The notes under the pieces: generated by a model
What the model was told of the DNA's origin: nothing
Seen by the model: only the letters and a program-made list of their open reading frames with translations
Database searches by the model: none
In this document: positions 1 to 8,414 of the stretch, one piece after another
Position numbering within the stretch: position 1 is the first letter of the stretch
How the letters are laid out: the number at the start of each line of letters is the position of its first letter
Source: Paulinella micropora
Taxonomy: Eukaryota > Cercozoa > Imbricatea > Euglyphida
Reading direction: 5' to 3'
NCBI GenBank assembly: GCA_009731375.1
Contig: BJOX01000311.1
Span: 289,204-320,515, forward strand
DNA: 31,312 nucleotides
Position numbers and translations under genes: made by a program

Positions 1-1373
1 GTCTTGGCATATAGCATGAGACTTGCCACTCCTCCTTTCTTCCCCTTGAAGGCATTTATGATGTTCTGTCTGTCCTTCTTCTCCGTGTTTGTGACAACCA
101 CCGTAGTTGAGCCCGGGGGTGCAGGGGCTGGTGGGGCAGGAGCTGGTGGGGTCAGATATGTCGGAGGGTGTGTCTTTGCACCACTCACTTTTGCTTTCAT
201 TCTTTCCAGTCTCATCGTCTTCTCGAACTCCTCATTCTCTTTCGCCTTCTTCTTCTCAGATATCACCAGCTTTTGAGCATGAGTGATAAAGGCCACCAAT
301 TCAGAAGCAGATCTGAGAAAATTATATTTCTCCACATATTGGTCAACACCTGCTTTGTTGGCGACCGGTGGTGCGTTACTAAGTGATTTAAGGACAGAGT
401 GATCCTTGGTAGGAATCCATCTCTTCCATACCTCCTTGTGCAGTAACGCACCCATCAACAGTCTGATCTTGGTCAGAACTCTGTCGGTCTTCTCTAACTC
501 ATCAATCACAGGATGAGTTTCTCCTGCTGCCTTAATGCTTTTTTCCATCTCTGCCTTCCCCTCCTCCAAGGCCTTTATTTCCATTGTAAAAAAATGAAAT
601 ATGCCACTCGAGTTTTTCGAACCCAGATTGGTCTTCATTTTTGTTACATCGACTGCCTCCTGACCAGTCGCGAGGAATCTGGCCGTTGCTCTTGGGTTTG
701 TGTACTGGAGGTAACCCTCACATCGTGGGCCGTATGTACGTTCCCAAATCAGGGTTTGAGTGTACACCCCAAAGATAGCATCGAGTAATTCAAGGTGGGT
801 GTGTGTGTCCCCAAACTTGATATGCTGTATCTTCTTTCTCTCTTCTGGATCAGAGACCAGTTTGCCGAGGAGCTGTGCTGTGTTTGATAATAGGATATAG
901 ACATCCTTTTTAGCACGACTTTTCTCTCTTCTTTGATCCTGAGGGATCCACACATAGGTGTCCTTCTCTACCCCCATCTTGTTATCAAACTCTTCTTTAG
1001 TGAGGTCATAGTGGTCTTGCACCCACTGTTGTTCCTCCACTGTGCTCTCCTCTCCATCACTATAAATCAAGTCGATCATTTTTCGTCCTCCTCCTCCCGT
1101 GTAGGCAGGTGGTAAGGGATTACCATATGCTCCTCCTCCTCCCGTCTCTTCTTGTTCAAATCCTTCTTCATCTTCGTCTCCTCCATATCTTCCTTCATCA
1201 TCCCAGCCCTCTTCTACTCCTCCTCCTACTCCTTCATCTCCTCCTCCTTCATTCAATCCTCCTCCTCCTCCTTCATTCAATCCTCTTCCTCCTCCTCCTC
1301 CTCCTGCTTCTTCTTCTTCTCTTCTTTGATCTGCCTCCGAGAATTCACTCACTTCGGCGGTCTCTGTCGACAT
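1..1373 (-). CDS. Unrecognised acidic, Pro-rich protein, C-terminus beyond the window
   Basis: An uninterrupted frame of 457 codons runs from ATG at 1373 leftwards off the window. I checked every codon and found no stop. An in-frame TGA lies 12 codons upstream of this ATG, which supports the start. Residues 1-100 are Glu/Gly-rich with GGGGG blocks and two LNEGGG-type repeats. Residues 100-400 look globular, with a W-E-R-T-Y-G-P segment and several Lys/Glu-rich helices. Residues about 404-426 are Pro/Ala-rich (PPAPAPPAPAPPG), followed by a basic stretch. I do not recognise the family. The layout (acidic disordered head, helical core, Pro-rich and basic tail) would suit a Gag-like or nucleoprotein-like protein, but that is a guess. 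Real coding: confident. Function: unknown. Confidence 0.75.
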   Translation of the reverse strand, partial: MSTETAEVSEFSEADQRREEEEAGGGGGGRGLNEGGGGGLNEGGGDEGVGGGVEEGWDDEGRYGGDEDEEGFEQEETGGGGAYGNPLPPAYTGGGGRKMIDLIYSDGEESTVEEQQWVQDHYDLTKEEFDNKMGVEKDTYVWIPQDQRREKSRAKKDVYILLSNTAQLLGKLVSDPEERKKIQHIKFGDTHTHLELLDAIFGVYTQTLIWERTYGPRCEGYLQYTNPRATARFLATGQEAVDVTKMKTNLGSKNSSGIFHFFTMEIKALEEGKAEMEKSIKAAGETHPVIDELEKTDRVLTKIRLLMGALLHKEVWKRWIPTKDHSVLKSLSNAPPVANKAGVDQYVEKYNFLRSASELVAFITHAQKLVISEKKKAKENEEFEKTMRLERMKAKVSGAKTHPPTYLTPPAPAPPAPAPPGSTTVVVTNTEKKDRQNIINAFKGKKGGVASLMLYAK

Positions 1374-2398
1374 GATGTCGTAGTAGTGATCAACAGGAGG
1401 ACAGTGTCAGCTCCTATGTTTGGTTTTTGTTCGTTTGTGTTCTGTTCCTCCTTCAGTCGATTGACTAGTGAAGAGAGAAACTAATAGAGAGGGTAGGATA
1501 AGATTCCCTGTCCTCTATGAAACACTGTTTGTATGTTTGTTTTTGTTTGAGAAAAATAGTCTTTGAGACTTTCTCCGATTTCTTGTTCTCCTTACTCAGA
1601 TTACTTTCTCCTCCTTCTTTTCTATATTGTATCTAGTATGAGGCACTTGGACCTACACACAGATAGTAATAGAGAAGCTAGAAAAGCTCTCCTTGAGAAG
1701 TCGACAGTCGGTCGGATAGGTTCTCAGACCTACCTTTAGAAAACGATCAGAGATTTGCAAAAATACTCTGACGTATGTGTGAGATAATGCAGATAAATGC
1801 ACAAACTAGAAGGGTAGAGTGTTGTGCTCCTGTCCCTATGCTTGTTTGTGTTTTGTGTGTGTTCCTTCACTCTTCTGTCCACCTCCTTCTTCTTGGTCTC
1901 TGTGTGAGAACAGCAAGAACGACAGAGAGTTTGTATCTGATGTCTCCTTGTGAGCACACAGATACTGATTGGGCTAGAGGGTACGAGACACCTGCTTGAG
2001 ACCAATCAAATTATTTGTTTTGTGAAAGAGTTATGAGGGAGCTGTGTTGGAGTATTTGTTTTCGTCTGACGTCCCCGTGTGAGACAGGTCAGTGAAAATT
2101 CACTCTGTTGCCTGTGCGGCAAAGCAGAAAGAAATCACCCTAGTGAGAGTGTGGACTCCAAATGTAATGCCCCCAACGATAGCTCGTAAAAAGTCGGTAA
2201 TACAACCAAACACAGTCCTCAAGAATGAGAATGATGTCTCGTTATATTAGCTCAGTGAAGCCAAAAAGGAAAACGGCAACAGACCAGGAATAAAATGGCA
2301 TCAGGTCTAAATCCGGACAATAATACTGAAAAACAAGCTGGTGCACCTGTCACCAGGAAAAGGTACTTTTTACCGGCTATCCGGGGGGTGATGCCTAC
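1374..2398. other. Stretch without a recognisable gene
   Basis: About 1 kb upstream of the minus-strand gene at 1373. It contains only short random frames in both directions and loosely repeated TCTC/GTGTGAGA-type words. It is the natural place for the promoter or a terminal repeat of the element carrying that gene, but I could not find a defined TATA box, primer-binding site or matching direct repeat inside the window. Confidence 0.4.
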
Positions 2399-3198
2399 AT
2401 GAGCCTTAAAGTGTCACTTGTTAGCTATCTGCTTCTGGCCCTCCGCCCGGCCTTACTGCGTCGCCGTCTACGGGTGGCGCGAGTCCACGCCCAGTGTTAG
2501 CTCCAGTGCCAGCCAGAGTGCCACGCCGAGCGTTACCTCCAGCACCAGCCGGAGTGCCACGCCCTATGCCACGCGCAGCGCCACGTCGAGTAGCACCCCG
2601 AGTGCCAGCCAGAGCGCCACGCGAAGCGCCACACGGAGCGTGACCGCCAGCCAGCGCCACGCCCAGCACCAGCCGGAGCGCCACGCCCTATGCCACGCCG
2701 AGTACCACGTCCAGTAGCACCCCGAGTGCCAGCCAGAGCGCCACGCGAAGCGCCACACGGAGCGTGACTGCCAGCGCCACGCCCAGCACCAGCCGGAGCG
2801 CCACGCCCTATGCCACGCCGAGTACCACCCCGAGTGCCAGCCGGAGCGCCACGCCCAGTGCCCCAGACTTGGTTCTGGACCTCTGGGTGCCGGCGGGCGG
2901 GGACGCCTGGACGCTGCCGGCGGGGAGTGCCATCTACGGCAATGGCACGGCCGCCCGCCGCCGGCGCCTAGCGCAGGGAAGCGGCTCCCCTTTCTGGGTG
3001 TTCTGGGTGTTCTGGGGCGATGGCACGCCCGCCCAGAACTGCAGCGACGCCGAGCCCTGTACGCACACGAATTACAAGCCACCTCCGCGTCCACAACATC
3101 GTTTTGCGGCCCCAACACAGCGCCGCCACTTCTACATGTACGCTCGGTCTGGCACCGGACACCAGCAGCGATTGAATACCAAACAGAGTCGGGCGTGA
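2399..3198 (+). pseudogene. Secreted-type Ser/Thr-repeat protein, frame-disrupted
   Basis: ATG at 2399 begins a hydrophobic leader (MSLKVSLVSYLLLAL) typical of a signal peptide, but that frame stops after about 34 codons. The repeat region is open in the next frame from about 2418 as S-A-T-P / S-A-S-Q / S-V-T-S units of four to five residues, stops at 2715-2717, and resumes in the third frame from about 2764. It then reaches a non-repetitive tail with an N-G-T glycosylation-type site and two F-W-V-F-W-like Trp-rich words, stopping at 3196-3198. Such S/T/P repeats are typical of mucin-like surface proteins of protists, algae and some giant viruses. Two frame changes are needed to join the parts; one is explained by a 4-bp CCAG duplication at about 2651-2655. 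The 3' part of the reading frame (from about 3060) loses the GC-rich character and may already be retroelement sequence. Confidence 0.5.
2541..2865 (+). repeat. Minisatellite, about 120-124 bp higher-order unit, 2.6 copies
   Basis: Copies start at 2541, 2665 and 2785, each with AGCACCAGCCGGAG, and are internally built from shorter 12-15 bp S-A-T-P-coding words. The first unit is 124 bp and the second 120 bp. The 4-bp difference is an extra CCAG that shifts the reading frame of the Ser/Thr-repeat protein. Confidence 0.75.
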
Positions 3199-3258
3199 CC
3201 ACCAAGTCTGGAGCCCTCTACAGACACCGCTCTATTCTTACCGCCTGATCCTTCCACC

Positions 3259-4495
3259 ATGGCTCTTTCCCACCGGGAAGTCACAGTCCTCGCTGTAAAA
3301 GATCCTCCATACTTCGATCCCGCCATGGCGGAGCTCGCTGCAACATGCCCGGACCCGCGCATGCTTTACTGTACGGCAACTACGGTTAGTGGAACACAGA
3401 CCGCCCCGTGGATTCTCATGTCTGAGAGACTTTGCCGCGACTTTCTAGACAAACAGGCCGCCAAACTTACCGCGCCGCCTGCGCCCAAATACGCACCTGA
3501 AGTCGTCAACTCCGGCCTCACTGCAGAACAACAACAACTTCTATGGGCCCTCCTCGGAGAATTCGACGATGTCTTCCAAGATAAAGCAGGTGTCTTCAAT
3601 CACACTGTCGTGTCACTCATCCTCGAACCGGGAGCTAAACCAATTGCGGTGCAATGCCCATATTGGACTCCAGCGGTACACCAATACCTCAAAGGTTGGG
3701 CGATTGGACGTTCTTACAGCCGGCCTCTGGTCCATGGCCTCTGCAAATTGTGCCTGGGCTAGTCGAGCCTGCCCCGTAGGAAAGTTTGAAGACTTAGCAA
3801 AGGAGGTCATCCGCGACATACGCAACGTCTACGACTACCGCGGTGCCAACGACAACCTCCACCTGCCTGTGCCAGGTTTACCCAACCCAGATCAGTACCG
3901 CGAACGCTTCGCGGGCTGGCACTATCTCAGCTCTATCGACATGGTCGACTGCTTCACGCATCTAAGACTCAATCCAGATGACGGTAGACGCGATATTCTC
4001 GCTGTTTGGTCACCCTTAGGACTCCTAGTTCCTAATTTTATGCCTCAAGGTGTTCACCGCGCCCCGGGAGACTTTCAACGCGCTATGGATAAGTCCTTCA
4101 ACCATCTGGACTTTTGGAATAAATCCGCTTCAGCCTACCTCGACGACGTCACAGACGGCTCCAACGACTTCGATACCCATCTTCGCGAGCTCCGATGCAT
4201 CTTTCAGGCTATGCGAGACTCCGGCCTCTACGGTTCGGCCCGTAAACTACGCTTAGGCTATCGCGAGCTCAACATTCTGGGCAAACGCTGCAGCAAGAAA
4301 GGTATCGCAGCAGATTCTTCCAAGGTCGACGCTATTCTCAAGCTGGCCGACCCATCCAACGTTTCCGAAGTCCGATCATTCTTAGGTATGACTAACTTCA
4401 TCCAAGCCCATATCCCTGACTATTCCCGATTAGTGGCACCTCTGACCAATCTTCTCAATCCACTCACGCTCGGCCCTCCGGTGCCCCTTACCTGA
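3259..4495 (+). pseudogene. Ty3/gypsy reverse transcriptase, frameshifted
   Basis: The first part (3259-about 3700) ends with the usual pre-RT linker (F-D-D-V-F followed by H-T-V-V-S-L-I-L-E-P-G). The frame then shifts by one near 3690-3710, and the core RT runs in the new frame to 4495. Visible motifs: L-S-S-I-D-M-V-D-C-F (first catalytic Asp), F-M-P-Q-G (equivalent of the MPFGL block), the A-Y-L-D-D active site at 4133-4147, and the R-S-F-L-G-M-T-N-F connection motif before the RNase H. The YxDD pair is intact. Another one-base shift near 4470-4485 is needed to continue into the RNase H frame (P-Y-L-T-R-D-E-R-K). Confidence 0.85.
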
Positions 4496-4884
4496 CCCGA
4501 GATGAGCGGAAATGTATGAAGAAGCTCCGCCGTTTCCTCACTACGCTCCCCATTCTGGTGAAGTATGAGCCATCGCACCGACTCTACCTCCGGACGGACG
4601 CAAGCCAGATCTGCATTGGTGGCGCACTTCACAATGGCCCAGAGCGCAACGCTCCTGTCATCCAGTACTTCTGCCGGAAGCTTACAGACATGCAAACACG
4701 ATGGGCGACCTACGTTCGTGAAGCCTACGGCGTCATCTACGGTATTCAACAGTGCCGCTACTACATCGATGCCAGCGACCACAAACTCACCATCGTCACA
4801 GATCACCGTCCCCTTTTGTGGCTATTGCACGCTCGCAGCCCCATGGTCGTCAACTGGGTTTTGGAGCACCTTCAGACGATTTGA
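4480..4884 (+). pseudogene. Ty3/gypsy RNase H domain
   Basis: In this frame Y-L-R-T-D-A-S-Q carries the first Asp of RNase H, R-E-A-Y-G-V-I the Glu, and V-T-D-H-R-P-L the second Asp, with usual spacing. The frame ends at a TGA (4882-4884) just where pol should continue. The next recognisable stretch, Y-L-P-G-K-Q-N-Q-L-P-D-G-L-S-R at about 4895-4945, is in another frame, so one more indel lies near 4880. Part of the pol of this retroelement. Confidence 0.85.
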
Positions 4885-5357
4885 TTCAAAGTCAATACCT
4901 ACCAGGTAAGCAAAACCAACTCCCCGACGGTCTCTCACGTGTCCCTTGCATCGCCCCCGGCCAGCCCACCCTGATTGGCGAAGCCGAGGCGACTCTCCAG
5001 CTCTTATCCACCATTCCGGCACCCCGAGCAGGCTCTACCCTTTGGTTAGCAGTTGAAGGCACGCACGCGGCCCTGGATACCCGTCTTAAGTCCTTATCTT
5101 GCCGGATCCTCTGCGGCGGCCCCTTTCTACGTAGCATTCAAGCCCCATGGGACCTGGCCATTGTCATTCCCTCTGCTGAACGCTCCCCGATGGTTGCCCG
5201 CGATATGTTTGCTCTCCGCAAGCCCTTTGCTCTGCTCATGCCTCAAGACTTGGTTCATTATGTCCCCGATTAAACTCTTCCACAGACGATCGTCGAGCAA
5301 TGCCGCAAGATTTTATTCGTTAACGACAACCTCGTCTGGCTCGTACATGGACTTGGA
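4885..5357 (+). pseudogene. RNase H-integrase tether of the Ty3/gypsy remnant
   Basis: The reading frame from 4752 to 5273 carries the conserved end of the RNase H region (Y-L-P-G-K-Q-N then D-G-L-S-R) and about 100 weakly conserved residues, stopping at 5271-5273. The last part, up to the integrase frame that opens by 5358, is too diverged to assign. Confidence 0.55.
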
Positions 5358-6869
5358 ATGGAGCAACACTATATCTATCCTCTCGTTGCTACATCGCATG
5401 CACAGCGCGTAACACGCCAGCAGATCATCAACGCACAACGACAGGACAGCTTCACGGCCTCACTTTGGACCGAAGACGTCATCTCTGTCTCCGCCGGCTC
5501 AGCCGAACTGATCCTTCGACAAGGTATCGCAGTCACCGTTGACCCCGATCAATCTTCAGTCAAGGTTTATGTCCCAGAAGAGCTACGCCGTCCCCTCATC
5601 AATTATGCCCACCTCATGTAGAACCACGCCAAAGCACCGACACTCGTCCCCTTTATCAAGGAGCGCTACATTTGGTTCCGCACAGACGGTACGGATATCA
5701 TGCATTATGACGTCCTCGCCGCCCTCCGTGACTGCCATTTTTGCCAACTAGTCCACGCCCGCCTGACCCTTAACCACGGCCGATATTCATTGCTCACATG
5801 GACGCATCAAGGACAGGGCATCGGCCTCGACCACGTTCACATCAGCATCCCCGGCGTCACCTTTCAGTACATACTGACTATCGTCGATCTTTTCTCGGGA
5901 TTTCTCCAATTTATCCCATGCGTCTCCACATCCGCGGAAGAAACAGTGGAACTCATCCTCAATCGATGGGCCTACATCTTTGGTTTTCCGGAGTCAATCT
6001 TTTCCGATTATCATAGTTCTTTCGTTGGCACGTTGGCTAAACGGTTTTGCAGCGTAGCCTGCCTCGAATGACTCACCACCGCACCCTACTCGCATCATCA
6101 ACTCGGCTACGTTGAATGTCGCCACAAAGCAATCCGCACGGCTATCCAGTCTCTCCCTAAGGCAGAAAAGACCAACTGACCCAGTATCATCCCTTCTCTC
6201 TCCTTCGCTCAGAACACATACGTTTATACAGCAACCGGCACTACTGCCTTTGAAGGAATGCTCGCCCGCAAGCCCCGCTGCACGTTGGACTTCTTCGACT
6301 CGCCGGAGATTGTTAATGCCCGCGCTACCGCTTCCAGCACCGCCCTCGACGCATCACCGACACTGTCAATACAGTCGGCAGAACGGATCGCACTGTTAAA
6401 CAGCGCCCGCACCGCTGTCACAACTTATGTCAGCGCGTACACCACCGTTACCCGCGCTCGGTCCGTCGCTCAAAAGAACAAAGGCCGCCGCAAGGCTGTC
6501 AAGGAATTGAAAATCAACGACACAGTCTCCGTCTACCGCCCCAAGCATTCCAAGCAAGGAATTCCAGCCTCCTCCGTTCTTCAGTTCGACTGCCCCTACA
6601 CCATCGTTGAGCAGGTCAGCTCCAACTGCTTCAAGCTGCGTCATCTCAAGACCAACAAGGTACTGAAACGCATCGACCGCTCACACCTCGCTCCGTATAC
6701 TGGACCCACTGACGGCCTCGCTCCGCTCAACACAGTCGCAGTAGACGATCACGACGACGACTCAGTCAACTACACCATCGGCGAAGTCGTAGCATTTATC
6801 GACCGCGATCAGGTTAAACTTGGCACCGTTATAGACGAGGACCAGCACTTGGCACGCCATCGTCCCTAG
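5358..6869 (+). pseudogene. Ty3/gypsy integrase with three in-frame stops
   Basis: One single frame from 5358 to 6869 holds the whole integrase with no indel, broken only by TAG at 5619-5621, TGA at 6069-6071 and TGA at 6177-6179. Features: an H-x-M...N-H followed by C-H-F-C (HHCC zinc site, about 5609-5745); core with G-L-D-H-V-H (first Asp), F-S-D-Y-H-S-S-F (second Asp, normally SDxGxxF) and G-Y-V-E-C-R-H-K (Glu, about 6109-6125); N-T-Y near 6215; and a basic C-terminal domain with I-N-D-T-V-S-V-Y and P-Y-T-I-V-E. The stop at 6177 sits where related integrases commonly have Trp. The tail after 6700 is Asp-rich. Conserved outside the stops, so inactivation may be recent or partly sequencing error. 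Confidence 0.85.
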
Positions 6870-8191
6870 ACAAGCTACGCCACGACCAGAGTATCCCTGT
6901 AAGTCCTTGGTCGCCTTTTATGCCTGCAGGTCAACAATCATCCTCATCGAATCTGGCATGGCATAATTGGTGCATTAAATTTGGTTCATATCGGCTGTGC
7001 GATACATGGCCACCTAGGTTCCTACGGCTCGACGTCAGCTCCCCGATATCAACGCATCGCTACTGCGCCTCAATTGTCTCAGTCCCGCTTCCGCATCCCG
7101 ATATCCGGCCCCGGCTGATCTCCGTCTACACTGCGCTACACATCGACTCACTTCTTTTTCATCCTCCTCCTGGGTTTAAAGAGATTCATCTTTCTCTTTT
7201 CTCCTACTTTTTTTCCTGAGACAAGTCACTGACCAATCGTCAGTCACTCACTTTGTTAGGTCGGGGGGGGGGGGTGGAGCTATCAGACTGAGCACTTTAA
7301 CGACCGGCCAAAACACTACCGTTGACATTTTACTGTTTTTGACTAATCCGTTAGATTCTCCTCTGCAGGACGTTTCGACTTCACTAACTAGCTTTCGATT
7401 TCGTCCAGGAATGACTTCAAACGATTTAATCAAAGTTTTTACAGCAAATGCAAATTTTTTCCCTCTCGGCTGCCTTTTTCCCATGATATACCGAAACCGC
7501 AAAACCGGTGAATTTTTGGGAACACAGTCAAGAGAACATAAAAATGATATTTGCCGTGCACTGCGTGCACAGCCATTAGGCCGCTCAGAAAGACTTTCCC
7601 AAATGAAAGTTCAGGACTTCCACTTCAACACCAATGGCTTGAACTTGAAGCCACCTTCAAGTACTTTGCACATTTAACTTCAAGTGTCGCCTAACAGCTA
7701 CTCACAATCTGCGTTCACCCAAAATCGTACTTTGCAGACCAAGTCTGCAAACCAGTAGAAATCAACGTAAATAAACGAAGTGACCTCTGAGCTATTTACT
7801 GGTATTTCACCTACTCTTAGGAGTTATGGCTGTTTGCAGCCATAGAGTCTTTAAATAAGAGTTCGTTGTGTATTTATCACTTGGGGTTGTATCAAACTCA
7901 CATGATTTTAATTGAAAAAGCACGCTAGAATCATTTTCCTATAACAGCGCAGTCATAGTGAGTATGTTGAAGGGGTCACTTCAGGTAGACTCAACACCCC
8001 TTGCACGAAGGTCTTCTGCTGCGATCCATCAACGCAACAACAGCACTACGTACATGGCGAGCCGCTAAGCCGGCACCAGACGCAAAGCCAGGCCCTGTCC
8101 CCTTCCTCGGTTTGATTTGGCAGAGTTTAAAGAGGGGGGGAGGTAGAAGGCCCACCCCCCGCATGCGTAACCTTGCCCCCCCCCCCGGCGG

Positions 8192-8222
<31 letters not shown>

Positions 8223-8226
8223 GGGG
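6870..8226. other. Stretch without a convincing gene
   Basis: Composition drops to near 40-45% GC by eye after about 7130. The only longer frame, 7339-7677 plus (112 codons), shows no motif and I do not count it as a gene. There is a run of 12 G at 7263-7274 and a run of 28 G (8199-8226) against the gap at 8227. The 3' LTR of the retroelement could lie in 6870-7250, but no direct-repeat partner is visible. Confidence 0.4.
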
Positions 8227-8236
8227 NNNNNNNNNN
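8227..8236. other. Assembly gap (10 N) after a G28 tract
   Basis: Ten N, apparently a placeholder of unknown size. To its left the sequence ends in 28 G; to its right the GC-rich block begins. Confidence 0.95.
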
Positions 8237-8363
8237 GTGCTGCGTGGGCTCGAATTTTAATGAGTCAGGACGACGCTCGGCCGGTGCGCCCAGCGCGCAA
8301 TCTGCCGTGGCTGCTTCTGCGGGGCAGAGCCCATGCCCCTGGCATACTCGAGCGACACAGAGT

Positions 8364-8388
8364 GAGAGAGAGAGAGAGAGAGAGAGAG
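8364..8388. repeat. (GA)n microsatellite
   Basis: About twelve GA units just beyond the 3' end of the minus-strand membrane-protein gene. Shorter GA tracts recur at about 25461-25473 and 26883-26898 in the same GC-rich block. Confidence 0.9.
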
Positions 8389-8414
8389 CGGGCGGGGGAG
8401 GGGCGGGGGCCGCC

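Larger units (their letters stand above)
3259..6869 (+). mobile_element. Decayed Ty3/gypsy-type retrotransposon pol region
   Basis: In order on the plus strand: RT connection and reverse transcriptase, RNase H, the LPGKQN..PDGLSR tether, an HHCC-type zinc segment, the integrase core, and an integrase C-terminal domain. This order is diagnostic of Ty3/gypsy (Metaviridae) pol. Several frameshifts and in-frame stops break it, so as written it is not functional. I could not identify gag, protease or the two LTRs. The boundaries given are only the outer limits of recognisable coding sequence. Base composition is intermediate, unlike the very GC-rich block to the right. Confidence 0.85.

Noticed and set aside
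1109-1484. Plus-strand poly-Leu and poly-Ser frames
   Set aside because: Antisense of the Glu/Gly-rich coding repeat of the minus-strand gene starting at 1373.
7339-7677. 112-codon plus-strand frame in the spacer after the retroelement
   Set aside because: No motif, no neighbouring signals, length expected by chance in this composition.
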